Source of the DNA: DAOUJI01 sp965197415
GTDB lineage: Bacteria > Chloroflexota > Dehalococcoidia > Lucifugimonadales > JAGWBF01
Direction of reading: 5' to 3'
Assembly (NCBI GenBank): GCA_965197415.1
Contig: OZ240207.1
Coordinates: 1,550,001 to 1,614,000, forward strand
Length of the DNA: 64,000 nt
Shown one piece after another: positions 27,208-36,057 of this stretch. The notes beneath the pieces are model-generated. The model saw only the letters and a list, made by a program, of their open reading frames with translations, was not told the origin of the DNA and did no database searches. Both the position numbers and the translations under genes were made by a program. Every line of letters begins with the position of its first letter. Position 1 is the first letter of the stretch.

Positions 27208-27807
27208 GATTCTTACCTCTGTCGGGTTTTCTCCCGTCTTAAGATTGGACTGCCGGACCGGGCTTACGATTCAAGGGGCCTCAATTGTCGCGCCGCACAA
27301 ACAAAAACTGCGCTCGCCTTAGCTTGACGGGCACAGTTTAGGATTCCGGAACTTACGATTCGTAACCTGCCCCGACTATTGGGGGCGGCTACACAAGTGG
27401 TGCAAATCGTCTCCGAACCGAGCGAGAAACATCACACAAAAGCATACCACGTCTGCCCGGAGTGTCAAGTACGCTGGTAATCGACTGCCTCGCTTCTTAC
27501 AAGAAGAAAGAAGACCACTCCTGGTTCCACAGTGAAACAATCGGCCGCTCCGACCAAAGTCCTCACGATTTCAGTGAAAAGGTAGTTACGTAACCACCAC
27601 CATTGATAAACAGACCGTGTTGGTATCGCATAATAGGAGCTATCACGGTACCTGCCTCAAAGTAGTCAGTTGAACATGAAAATCCGGGCTTGCTGGACAC
27701 TGCGAGACGACTGTCGAAGAATGCGGTTCTATGGATTATACTTAAATGGATGAGGGCACCAAACAAGCCGATCACCGATGTTCCGTAGTATGGTGGGGGT
27801 TTCAACA
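27208..27807. other. 600-bp gene-free region between cysH and the Septu-like locus
   Basis: No coding region is supported. The part next to cysH (27208-27460) is its leader; I looked for a SAM-type or other known riboswitch core and saw none. From about 27460 the sequence becomes richer in A/T, like the defence genes that follow. A possible -10 hexamer TATACT lies near 27738. Short minus-strand readings here lack ribosome-binding sites and look like chance. Confidence 0.5.
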
Positions 27808-29169
27808 ATGCCTATAACCAGTCTGTACGTTACACATGTAGGTCCATTCGACGAAATTACGGTCGAATTCGACCCCAAGGTAAACGTCTTCATAGGTCCG
27901 AACAACTCCGGCAAGTCAACTCTATTGTGGGTGTTGGCAGAACTGTTGGTCTACCCCTTCACTATGCCATCGAGGTTGCTCAGGTCTGAGCAAGCTGTGT
28001 GGAGACTGAACATATCCTCATCGACGGATATTGATTCCATTAATGGTGTTCTGCCGACTGAACCAGCGAAATTCGTAAATGTCTACGAAAAGATCGGACA
28101 CACGTGCTACGTACCGGCACAGCGGCAGAGTACCAATTTTCGGTCACCTGGACCCACACTAAACCAGAATATGGACTCCCGTTTAGATGAAGAGTTGGCT
28201 ACATTTTTCCCAGACATTCACCCTAGTTTCCGGCTGAGGGGACGTGAGGCAATTCGGCAGGCTTTAAGATCAACTATAGATCGTGGGGAGCCAACAGAAC
28301 TCGCGAGACGCAGAAAACTGATGCTAGTTGGCACCTCATTGGTGAACGATAGAGCAGTTAAGCAAAAGATCGTTGACTTGGACTACGCTGCACATAGAAG
28401 AAATAATCCAGATATCAAATCCACGATTGTTAAAGTTGTTTCGATCGCCTCTGAGATTACTGAGGGCTTCCCGATTGAGTACCTAGAAGTCGCGGAGGGT
28501 TCAGAGGGTCTATTCCCACAGCTTCGTACTCAAGATGGAGACCTTCCGCTTGATGTCCTGAGCCAAGGGACACAGTCAATCATCCAATTCCTTGCACACT
28601 TGGTCTTCGGGTACGCCGAGTATTATGACTTCCCGCCAGACCTTGAGAAGAAGCAAGGAATCTTGATCATTGATGAGATAGACGCCCATCTGCATCCGAC
28701 GTGGCAGAGACGTATTATTCCAACCTTAACGAAACATTTTCCGAACCTTCAGATCTTCTGCTCCACCCATTCTCCTCTGATGCTAGCAAGTTTAAAAGCG
28801 GGACAGGTGCAACTGCTTAATCGCGAAGACAACGGCAAAGTGCGCGTGTCCCAGAACGAGTCTGACATTGCTGGCTGGACGGCAGACGAAATTCTGCGCC
28901 AATTCATGGATGTGCCCAATCCCACTGACTTGGAAACAGCGGAGCGCATCAGCCGTTTCCAGGAATTGATGAGCATGAGCATTGAGGAACGATCCAGTGC
29001 TCAGTCCGATGAACTAGAGCAACTGCGTCACCTCGTCCGAGACGACCTGCTCAGTGGTCCGAACTCCGCACAGGTCATACGGTTCGCGGAAGAACTTAAA
29101 GCATCAGGAAGCAAGTCTTCTCTACCTCACACGGGAAGCCCGACAAACCAGGAGACTTCCCGCGAGTAA
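27808..29169 (+). CDS. ptuA: AAA ATPase of a Septu-like defence system (PtuA-like)
   Basis: 453-residue ABC/SMC-type ATPase of the RecF/OLD-like clade. It begins MPITSLYVTHVGPFDEITVE and has Walker A GPNNSGKST at 30-38, a signature-like DVLSQGTQSIIQFL, Walker B ILIIDEIDAHLHP and a switch histidine in FCSTHSPLMLAS. A polar, helical tail follows. The ATG at 27808 is preferred because GGGGGTTT precedes it and the domain starts there; an ATG at 27778 would add ten residues. The HNH gene follows after 2 nt. This ATPase plus TIGR02646-like HNH pairing defines Septu/PtuAB. Lower GC than its neighbours suggests acquisition. Confidence 0.85.
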   Translation: MPITSLYVTHVGPFDEITVEFDPKVNVFIGPNNSGKSTLLWVLAELLVYPFTMPSRLLRSEQAVWRLNISSSTDIDSINGVLPTEPAKFVNVYEKIGHTCYVPAQRQSTNFRSPGPTLNQNMDSRLDEELATFFPDIHPSFRLRGREAIRQALRSTIDRGEPTELARRRKLMLVGTSLVNDRAVKQKIVDLDYAAHRRNNPDIKSTIVKVVSIASEITEGFPIEYLEVAEGSEGLFPQLRTQDGDLPLDVLSQGTQSIIQFLAHLVFGYAEYYDFPPDLEKKQGILIIDEIDAHLHPTWQRRIIPTLTKHFPNLQIFCSTHSPLMLASLKAGQVQLLNREDNGKVRVSQNESDIAGWTADEILRQFMDVPNPTDLETAERISRFQELMSMSIEERSSAQSDELEQLRHLVRDDLLSGPNSAQVIRFAEELKASGSKSSLPHTGSPTNQETSRE

Positions 29170-29171
29170 CG

Positions 29172-29846
29172 ATGCACTGGGTAGATCGTGGGCCCGAGCC
29201 CATAGGATTACGCCAAATTCGAGCCGATCATACTCCACGTTGGGTCCAATACTATACAAAAGGCGTCGGAGACAGACCAACGGACTCTCACTGGCGCCGG
29301 TTCCATGATGACTTAAATGTTGTTTTTGGTGGGCTCTGCGCCTACTGCGAAGAAACCACAAAAGGGGAGATAGACCATTTCCGGCCGAAGAGTCAGTTTC
29401 CCGACCTAGTATATTCGTGGTTCAATTGGCTGTTCGCCTGCCACGAGTGTAACAATGCGAAAACGGGGGTCTGGCCACCCCTGGGGTATGTGGATCCCTG
29501 CGCGTTCTCCAGGGTAGATCGGGCAGAACACCACTTTGTTTTCAACACTCAGACAGGCTTTATCTCTCCCAAACAATCGCTAAGCCCCCATCGTAGTGAG
29601 AAGGCGCGCAGAACCATCGCTCAACTAAGGCTCAACGACCCCCACCATTTGAAAAACAGAGTCGAATGGCTTGAAATGTTTTCAGCGACGATGCCGGACA
29701 ATCCGAATGATCTGACACCCCGAACAACAGAGATTCTAGTCCGTTTCGCATCGCGTGGCAGGCAACTCTCTAGCCTAGTACGTACCTGGCTGTCCGAACA
29801 CGGCTACCCTATGGAAGATGTCGATCGCGAAGGTCCTAACAAATAA
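29172..29846 (+). CDS. ptuB: HNH endonuclease of a Septu-like system (PtuB-like, TIGR02646 type)
   Basis: 224 residues with an HNH core in the first third. It has CAYC at about residues 58-61, the DH pair in GEIDHFRPKSQFPD, WFNWLFACHECNNAKTG providing the second zinc pair CxxC and the final N. This is the arrangement of TIGR02646/PtuB nucleases. The remaining helical part (SPHRSEKARRTIAQLRLN) is also family-like. It is 2 nt downstream of the ATPase gene, clearly co-translated. Expected role: cleavage of invading or host nucleic acid once released or activated by PtuA; this is known for the family and inferred here. Confidence 0.87.
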   Translation: MHWVDRGPEPIGLRQIRADHTPRWVQYYTKGVGDRPTDSHWRRFHDDLNVVFGGLCAYCEETTKGEIDHFRPKSQFPDLVYSWFNWLFACHECNNAKTGVWPPLGYVDPCAFSRVDRAEHHFVFNTQTGFISPKQSLSPHRSEKARRTIAQLRLNDPHHLKNRVEWLEMFSATMPDNPNDLTPRTTEILVRFASRGRQLSSLVRTWLSEHGYPMEDVDREGPNK

Positions 29847-29962
29847 ATCAACTTCCCCTTGCAATGTTGTCCCACTCATGAGTCATTGAGGATAATCGAA
29901 CCAATGCTCTTAGACGGGAATCGTTTCAGGCAAACCCGTCTTCCACACTCTCTAGGAAACCT

Positions 29963-29995
29963 TTCAGGCCGCCTCTGAACTTGAGGCGGCCTGAA
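29963..29995 (-). terminator. Stem-loop after the MoaD-like gene
   Basis: A 13-bp perfect stem (TTCAGGCCGCCTC with GAGGCGGCCTGAA) and 7-nt loop lie 28 nt beyond the stop at 30023. The following T-run on the minus strand is weak (AAGGTTTCC). It probably ends transcription of the hydroxylase-MoaD pair and also isolates it from the defence genes. Confidence 0.7.
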
Positions 29996-30022
29996 GCTTA
30001 GCCATTCTATAGGCCGGGCGGC

Positions 30023-30286
30023 TCAGCCTCCGCCGATGGCGGGCACGAAGTGGACCTCGCTGCTCTCTCCCACCTTCTCCAGGATGCCCATGTTGGCTAT
30101 CTCGCCATCCACGGCCACCTGGATATTGGAGCGGATGTTTCCATCCTCCACCAAGCGCTCCTTCAGACCGGGGAACTGCTCCTCAAGCCGTTCAACGACC
30201 TGGCGGACGTTGGAGGCTTCCATATCTATTTGTTTGACGCCGTCCGTCAGCTTCTGGAGCATGGTGGGTATGAACACCGTGGGCAT
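30023..30286 (-). CDS. MoaD/ThiS-family ubiquitin-like sulfur carrier
   Basis: 87-residue beta-grasp protein: MPTVFIPTMLQKLTDGVKQI, a helix with VRQVVERLEEQFPGLKERL, NIQVAVDGEIANMGI and the C-terminal PAIGGG that provides the diglycine needed for adenylation and thiocarboxylate formation. MoaD donates sulfur to molybdopterin. It starts 3 nt after the stop of the molybdenum hydroxylase gene, so translational coupling is likely and supports a molybdopterin role. A ThiS-like or protein-modifier role remains possible. Confidence 0.85.
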   Translation of the reverse strand: MPTVFIPTMLQKLTDGVKQIDMEASNVRQVVERLEEQFPGLKERLVEDGNIRSNIQVAVDGEIANMGILEKVGESSEVHFVPAIGGG

Positions 30287-30289
30287 CCG

Positions 30290-32572
30290 TTAGCCCCCGT
30301 TCTTCTCCCATAGAGCTTCCAAGACAGCGCCGGGGCTCATGGGCAGGACCTTCATCCTGACACCCACGGCATCGTATATGGCGTTGGCTATGGCGGCCAT
30401 GGGCGGGACTATCGGTATCTCGCCCACACCCTTAGCGCCGTAGCGGTGGCCGGGGTTGGCCTGCTCGACGATGATAGTGTCGATCATAGGCAGGTCCAGG
30501 CTGGTGGGCATCCGGTAGTCGAGGAGGCTGGAGTTGACCATCTGGCCGTTGTCGTTGAAGTAGTACTCCTCGTTGAGAGCCCAGCCTATTCCCTGGACGA
30601 CTCCGCCCTGCATCTGCCCTTCCACGTAGGAGGGGTGGATGGCCTTTCCAGCGTCCTGCACCGCAGTGTAGCGGAGAATGGTCACCTTGCCCGTATCCGG
30701 GTCCACCTCTACGTCCACGATGTGGGTGCCGACAGACACGGCCTGGCCGGTGGGCTCTACGCTGGCCGAGGCTGCGACGCCGCCACCGGTCCCTATGAGG
30801 CGCCCAGCCAGCTCCTTGAAGGTCATCTTGAGTTCCGGGTCGGCACCGTGAGTGAACACACCCTTGGAGTACTGGACGTTTTCCACGTCCGTGTCCCATA
30901 TCTTGGCGGCCCGCTCGATCATCTGCCGCTTTACGTCCTCAGCGGCGTCGATGGCCGCCCATCCGGTGGCGAATGCAGTCCGGCTGCCTCCGGTGACTGC
31001 GGTGTAGCCCACCGAGTCCGTGTCGGCCACTGTCGGCTTGATGTCCGAGAAGGGCAGTTCCAGGGCCTCGGCCGCCTGCATGGCGATGGACGCCCTGGTG
31101 CCGCCAATGTCCACGGAGCCTTCCAACATGCTTATGGTGCCGTCGGGTTCCACTGTGAGAGTGGCGCTGGACTGGAGGTTGGCGTTGCCCCAGAAGCCCG
31201 TGGCCACGCCACGGCCGCGGTTCTTTCCTTCCAGCTTGGTCTTGTAGTGGTCATGGTCCATCAGCGCGTTGATGCACTCCACCTGGGTGACGTTGCGGAG
31301 GACGGGACCTTCGATCTTGCGGGTGCCGTCTATGGCCGCGTTCTTCAACCTGAACTCCACCGGGTCCACGCCGATCTTCTCGCAGATTTCGTCCACGACG
31401 GTTTCAACCGCGAAGGAGGCCTGCGGCGATCCCGGAGCGCGATAGGCCGCCGTCTTGGGCTTGTTGGTAATCACGTCGTAGGCGTCGGCTCGACCGTTGG
31501 GGAAGTCGTAGGCTGAGAAGCCACAGGTTGCGGCCTGGCCCACGGGAGAGCCGGGGAAAGCTCCGGCCTCGAAGGCGTACTCGGCCTGCATGGCGGTCAG
31601 CATCCCGTCTTTGGTTGCGCCTATCTTCACCCGCATCCAGGCGCCTGCGCCGGGTCCCGAAGCCTCGAACACCTCAGCTCTGGTCATGGTCACCTTCACC
31701 GGGTGGCCCGACTTGGCCGACAGCAGCGACGCTACCGGCTCAAGGTACACGGGAATCTTGCCGCCGAATCCGCCTCCGATTTCCATCGGCGTCACCTTGA
31801 TCCTGGAGACGGGGTGGTCCAGCAGCTCTGCGGTGTCCCGCCGGACCCAGAAGGGGCCCTGGGTGCTGCACCAGATGTCCAACTGGCCATCCTTGTTCCA
31901 GTAGGCCGTGGCCGTGTGCGGCTCAATGTAACCCTGGTGGACCGTCTTGGTGTCGAACTCGTGCTCCACCACCACGTCGGCCTTGGCGAAGCCCTCGTCC
32001 AGGTCCCCGAGCTCGAACCGGGAGTGGGAAGCTATGTTGCTGGGCTTTTCAGACTTGCCTTCCAACCCGGAGGTGTACAGGTTGTCGTCGTGCACCAGGA
32101 CCGCGTCCTCTTTCATTGCGTCCCTGGCGTTGGTGAGCGCGGGGAGGACCTCATAGTCCACCTTGATTAGCTCCGTGGCTTCCTCGGCCACGTGGGGGTT
32201 GACGGCGGCGACGGCGGCGACGGCGTGTCCCTTGTACTGCACCTTGTTGGAAGCGAGAACGTTGTCACTCTTGAACTTCAACGGGAGGTAGCCGTTCCCC
32301 AGCCCCTCTCTAGTCTTGGACGAGAAGGGCAGGTCTTTGCCCGTTACCACCGCGTAGACGCCCGGGTAGGCCTCGGCGGCGCTGGTGTCGATGGACTTGA
32401 TGCGGGCGTGGGCGTGGGGGCTGCGGAGTATCTTGGCGTGGAGGAGGCCTGTCAGCTTTATGTCGGCTCCGTACTCCGCCCGGCCAGTGACCTTGTCCAC
32501 CCCATCAGGCCGGACCGGTCGAGTGCCCACTACGTCATATTCCACGTTGGACAAAACGATGTTGGAAGTCAT
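30290..32572 (-). CDS. Xanthine dehydrogenase-family molybdopterin-binding subunit, paralogue 2
   Basis: 760 residues, closely similar throughout to the protein at 18620-20929: RPDGVDKVTGRAEYGADIKL, LLHAKILRSPHAHARIKSID, TPMEIGGGFGGKIPVYLEP, AYRAPGSPQASFAVETVVDE and the active-site glutamate in GAKGVGEIPIVPPMAAIANA. The ATG at 32572 is chosen because GGAGG lies about 10 nt upstream; a longer reading would translate an interspersed repeat (SWVPACAGTT). It is coupled to a MoaD-like gene. As with its paralogue, no FAD or iron-sulfur subunit is adjacent. The substrate is unknown. Confidence 0.9.
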   Translation of the reverse strand: MTSNIVLSNVEYDVVGTRPVRPDGVDKVTGRAEYGADIKLTGLLHAKILRSPHAHARIKSIDTSAAEAYPGVYAVVTGKDLPFSSKTREGLGNGYLPLKFKSDNVLASNKVQYKGHAVAAVAAVNPHVAEEATELIKVDYEVLPALTNARDAMKEDAVLVHDDNLYTSGLEGKSEKPSNIASHSRFELGDLDEGFAKADVVVEHEFDTKTVHQGYIEPHTATAYWNKDGQLDIWCSTQGPFWVRRDTAELLDHPVSRIKVTPMEIGGGFGGKIPVYLEPVASLLSAKSGHPVKVTMTRAEVFEASGPGAGAWMRVKIGATKDGMLTAMQAEYAFEAGAFPGSPVGQAATCGFSAYDFPNGRADAYDVITNKPKTAAYRAPGSPQASFAVETVVDEICEKIGVDPVEFRLKNAAIDGTRKIEGPVLRNVTQVECINALMDHDHYKTKLEGKNRGRGVATGFWGNANLQSSATLTVEPDGTISMLEGSVDIGGTRASIAMQAAEALELPFSDIKPTVADTDSVGYTAVTGGSRTAFATGWAAIDAAEDVKRQMIERAAKIWDTDVENVQYSKGVFTHGADPELKMTFKELAGRLIGTGGGVAASASVEPTGQAVSVGTHIVDVEVDPDTGKVTILRYTAVQDAGKAIHPSYVEGQMQGGVVQGIGWALNEEYYFNDNGQMVNSSLLDYRMPTSLDLPMIDTIIVEQANPGHRYGAKGVGEIPIVPPMAAIANAIYDAVGVRMKVLPMSPGAVLEALWEKNGG

Positions 32573-32881
32573 TAAAACGCCACCTCCGTAGGATAAGTAG
32601 ACGGCTCCTAAGCGGGAACCGAGCGTTGGAGCATTCCGCTCTGCGTGGATTATAGCGCCGCTCAGCCCCATCTGCCACCCGACGTACGGTTCTCCCCCCG
32701 TCGTTCCGGCGCAGGCCGGAACCCAGGACACCCCGCATCTGCTTATGAGGCCCCAATGGACTGCGACCCCACCGGGTTGACGAATGGGGCGCTGAGTTGA
32801 CGACCCTGTGTCTAAGGGTTATGGTTGAATCCCCGAAGAAGCATCGGATTCCTCTGTCCCGACTTGAGAAATCAGCGAAGG
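32573..32881. other. Intergenic region with a palindromic repeat
   Basis: Divergent spacer between the molybdenum hydroxylase and the carbonic anhydrase remnant. It contains one interspersed palindromic repeat near 32697-32733 and no supported gene. No convincing promoter was recognised. Confidence 0.6.
32697..32733. repeat. Interspersed palindromic repeat (TTCCGGCGCAGGCCGGAA type)
   Basis: Core palindrome GTTCCGGCGCAGGCCGGAAC followed by CCAGG. Translated in one frame it gives the WVPACAGTT sequence seen wherever this widespread intergenic repeat class is mistaken for coding DNA. A diverged relative lies at 63843-63860. Confidence 0.7.
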
Positions 32882-33656
32882 ATGAAAACCGCCTGGGTGA
32901 CATCGGCCTGGCTACTGCCGACAATGTTCTTAATTGCAGCCTGCTGCGGCGGCGAGCCTGCGCCAACGATCGCACACACAGTGAAGTGGGGATACCAAGG
33001 GCCGGGCGCCGGAAAATTGGGCCTCGCTGTCTGAGGACTACGCACTCTGCGCCGAAGGCAAGCGTCAGTCGCCCATCGACATTGCCGGATACGAGACGGG
33101 CGCCGCCGGGCCTATTTCATTTTCATACGTCAGCGACGCAAAAGCAGTGCGCAACAAAGGCAAGTTCGTATACGTCGACTACGCGCCCGGCGCCTCGTTC
33201 AACGTAGGCCAGCGGACCTTTGAGTTAAAGTCGGCGCACCTCCATTCGCCCTCGGAACACCTAGTAGACGGAGTGAGCTTTGCGGCGGAGCTGCACCTGG
33301 TACACCAGGACGCCGGAGGCGCCTTGGCCGTAGTGGGGCTGTTGTTCAGACTGGGCCCGCCCAGCCCCGTAGTGCAGGCTATTCTCGACGCCGCGCCGGA
33401 CGTCGGCGATGCCGTTGTCCCCACAAACGACCTCAACTCCGGTGTCTACACGCCGGGCGAATTGGCCTATTACAAGTACGACGGCTCGTTGACTACTCCT
33501 CCCTGCTCTGAACCGGTTGATTGGTACGTGATGCGCGAGCCGAAATCCATTTCGGAAGAACAGGTCGACAGTCTGTTGGCATTGAGCGGCGGCCCCAACA
33601 ACCGTCCTGTTCAGCCCACGGGCAGCCGGAAGATAATAGCCGGCGGCGCGCAGTAG
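32882..33656 (+). pseudogene. Alpha-carbonic anhydrase, interrupted by a frameshift
   Basis: Periplasmic zinc enzyme that hydrates CO2. The ATG at 32882 opens a lipoprotein-like signal (MKTAWVTSAWLL, then LIAACC) and reaches TVKWGYQGPG. The homologous sequence continues in the next frame with APENWASLSEDYALC, QSPIDI, the zinc ligands HLHSPSEH and ELHLVH, and LTTPPCSEP. One surplus G near 33004-33006 explains the shift: removing it gives WGYQGPAPENW. Otherwise the domain is complete (about 255 residues) with all three zinc histidines and the disulfide cysteines. It is either a sequencing error or a very recent loss. Confidence 0.85.
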
Positions 33657-34000
33657 GACCCCGGCCCCGTATCGGACTCACCGCGAGGCGGGTAGAGGCA
33701 ACTCTGTCCAACGCGCTCCATCAGGTCCCACAACCGCGACATCTTTTCGCCCTTGAAACGAAAAGACGCAATTATTACGGGACTCTCGGGACCAATACAG
33801 TCGTTTGACAACTCTTCTAGTCGTATGTTAGCGTCCTTACGCCCATTATTATGATTATGCTGAGGTCGTGTTCTAGATAGGCTCTGGGACCGTTGGCATA
33901 TCTGCTTCACCAGAACTTCCCTAACATCCCTGGACTCTTTGAGGTTTGGTGATTTGCTTCCCCAAGTGGACACCAATGGCGCCATGAAGGAGGATTCACC
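33657..34000. other. 344-bp spacer before the peptide-type ABC transporter
   Basis: No gene is supported. A TTGACA hexamer lies at 33806-33811 but no -10 hexamer at standard spacing follows. The last 20 bases hold the AAGGAGGATTCACC ribosome-binding region of the next gene. Confidence 0.5.
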
Positions 34001-35842
34001 ATGATACGATCTGCCTTTTCAACCCCCGTCTTTATCATTGCCCTTCTGCTTGCCATCGGACTCGTCGTAGGAGCGGCCTGCGGAGGGGATGATCCAACGC
34101 CTGTGCCCACCAATACACAGGCTCCTCAACCCACCGACACACCGGAGCCCACGGCGATGATGGAAGCCACCAGCGTTCCCGCGCCTCAAGCCACCGACGC
34201 TCCGGCAACTCAGGCGCCCACACCCACTGCGGCGCCGCGACCCACCGCCACGCCGGTGGCGATGCCGGAAGGCGGCCCCGAGGGTACTCTTAGCATCGGC
34301 TTCAAAGAGCTGGGACCATTCAGGGCGCATCCTGCACTTGCGGGCTATCCTCTAACCTCTATCCTCACTTCAGGGTTCGGTGAGGGACTCATAGAAATCG
34401 ATGCTGACGGCCAATACACTCCAATGCTAGCCACTGAATGGGAGGTCGCCTCCGACAACCAGACTTGGACCTACAAGCTCCAGAAAGGAGTCCAGTTCCA
34501 CGACGGATACGGAGAGTTCACCGCCCAGGACGTCATCTACTCGCTGGAGCAAGCCGGCAGGGAAGACTCACTTCACGGCATCGGCAAGACACTGGCCGCC
34601 TATTTCTTGAATGAAGCCGGGCCTATGACGGCCATAGACGACTACACCATCCAGCACAACACCGGCGTCCCTAAGGTTGACACCCTACGCCGCATAGGAG
34701 TTCCCGGCGGCGCGGGTTTCTGGGTCATGAGCAAAAACCAGGCCGATACTGACGGTGAAGACGCGGTCAACACCAACGGCGCCGGAACGGGTCCCAACGA
34801 CTTCATCTCAGAGGAGGCGGGCATCTTCAGGTTTGAGGCCGTTCAAGACCACTGGCGCAAGACTCCTTTCTTCGCGGAGACGGTATGGCAGGAAATACCT
34901 GAAGAGTCAGCGCGTGTCGCCGGGTTCCAGACGGGCCTGCTTGACACTTTCTACATGACCCTGGACTCCATCCCGGCCATCGAGAAGGTCGAGGGCGCCA
35001 AGCTGATGCGCCAGGAAGGCGCCACCTATGAGTACATCAGCCTGTACGGGAGCCACTACGACAAGCTGGGCACGCCGGACCAGTGGCCCGGTTACGACCC
35101 GGAGACTTTGCCTTACGTCTCATCCGACCCGGACCCCGAATCGGACGAGTGGAAACGAGTCGCCAAAATTCGCCTTGCCATGACTATGGCCATCGATAGA
35201 GAAGGCATTGTAGGCAGCATATTGGGCGGAGAGGGCATTCCCTCATGGGTCGGCGGTTGGGCAGGCTCTTTGAGCCTGCTGCCGGAGAGCATGAAAGTGG
35301 ACTACGATCCCGACCGAGCCCGGGAGTTGTTGGAAGAGGCCAACTACGACGGACGCCAGTTCGACATGGTCACCTCGGTCCGAGGCGTAGTCGGTGAGGA
35401 GGCGGCCTGTGAAGCAGTATCCCAGATGTGGAGGGACATCGGCCTCAACGTGAATTTCGTCCACATCCCCTTCTCCCAATTGGTCGAACACGAGTTTGGA
35501 CGCTCCTCCAAGAGGGTGCACTGCCGCGGCGGGTCACTCATCCCCGACCCCACAATAGGATACGGCGCCTATGCGCCGGGCCATACCTGGAGCAGAGGCA
35601 TGAACCACCCGTACGTTGAAGAGTTGGCCTCAGAAACCCTGAGGACCTTCGATTACGCCAAGCGCCTTGAGACCTCGCTAAAAATCGAGCAATTCATTTT
35701 CGACAATTCGCTGGCCTTCGACATCTACGCCGTGAACATGGTGTGGCCCATCGGCCCGCGAATCGACAGTTGGCTGGACCACCTGAGCCGGGGGGACGCC
35801 CGGAACATCAGCGGCCTCGAATGGATACCTCAGCGTCAGTAA
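34001..35842 (+). CDS. ABC transporter substrate-binding lipoprotein, peptide/opine type (SBP_bac_5)
   Basis: 613 residues. It has an N-terminal signal (MIRSAFSTPVFIIALLLAIG) with lipobox VVGAAC, then a 60-residue Pro/Thr/Ala-rich linker (PTPVPTNTQAPQPTDTPEPT) that tethers the receptor to the membrane. The SBP_bac_5 domain follows, with LATEWEVASDNQTWTYKLQ, VQFHDGYGEFTAQDVIYSLE and RLAMTMAIDREGIVGSILGG. A strong AAGGAGG precedes the ATG. It is the first gene of a five-gene transporter; the ligand could be a peptide or another large solute and is not predictable. Confidence 0.9.
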   Translation: MIRSAFSTPVFIIALLLAIGLVVGAACGGDDPTPVPTNTQAPQPTDTPEPTAMMEATSVPAPQATDAPATQAPTPTAAPRPTATPVAMPEGGPEGTLSIGFKELGPFRAHPALAGYPLTSILTSGFGEGLIEIDADGQYTPMLATEWEVASDNQTWTYKLQKGVQFHDGYGEFTAQDVIYSLEQAGREDSLHGIGKTLAAYFLNEAGPMTAIDDYTIQHNTGVPKVDTLRRIGVPGGAGFWVMSKNQADTDGEDAVNTNGAGTGPNDFISEEAGIFRFEAVQDHWRKTPFFAETVWQEIPEESARVAGFQTGLLDTFYMTLDSIPAIEKVEGAKLMRQEGATYEYISLYGSHYDKLGTPDQWPGYDPETLPYVSSDPDPESDEWKRVAKIRLAMTMAIDREGIVGSILGGEGIPSWVGGWAGSLSLLPESMKVDYDPDRARELLEEANYDGRQFDMVTSVRGVVGEEAACEAVSQMWRDIGLNVNFVHIPFSQLVEHEFGRSSKRVHCRGGSLIPDPTIGYGAYAPGHTWSRGMNHPYVEELASETLRTFDYAKRLETSLKIEQFIFDNSLAFDIYAVNMVWPIGPRIDSWLDHLSRGDARNISGLEWIPQRQ

Positions 35843-35914
35843 CATAGTCTGAGAAACGGAAGATGGAGAATCCTCCAGCCCGCGGTTAAACTTGACGGCA
35901 ACGAGGAAGAGTCG

Positions 35915-35949
35915 GGCCCTAGACGTCTTTCCATAGGAGGTCTAGGGCC
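35915..35949 (+). other. Stem-loop between receptor and permease genes
   Basis: A 9-bp perfect inverted repeat (GGCCCTAGA with TCTAGGGCC) with a 17-nt loop, 73 nt after the receptor stop. It is not followed by a T-run, so it may stabilise the receptor mRNA end or attenuate rather than act as a full terminator. Confidence 0.5.
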
Positions 35950-36057
35950 TGTATCCATCAAACAAGCTCCAAAGCATACAGGGTTAGGTGAACCACAAGC
36001 TTACATCCCGTTTCCAAGTCATTCCACCTGGGAGTCTATTGACGGTGAAGCCATAAC

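Noticed and set aside
27208..27460. Possible SAM or other sulfur-related riboswitch in front of cysH
   Set aside because: No recognisable conserved core or kink-turn arrangement was found; only unremarkable short inverted repeats.
27208..30000. Retron (Ec78-like) instead of Septu
   Set aside because: PtuA and PtuB homologues are present but no reverse transcriptase or ncRNA-like segment is visible around them.
30290..32731. Longer start (ATG-like at 32731) for the second molybdenum hydroxylase
   Set aside because: The extra 53 residues translate a palindromic repeat and lack a ribosome-binding site; ATG 32572 has GGAGG.
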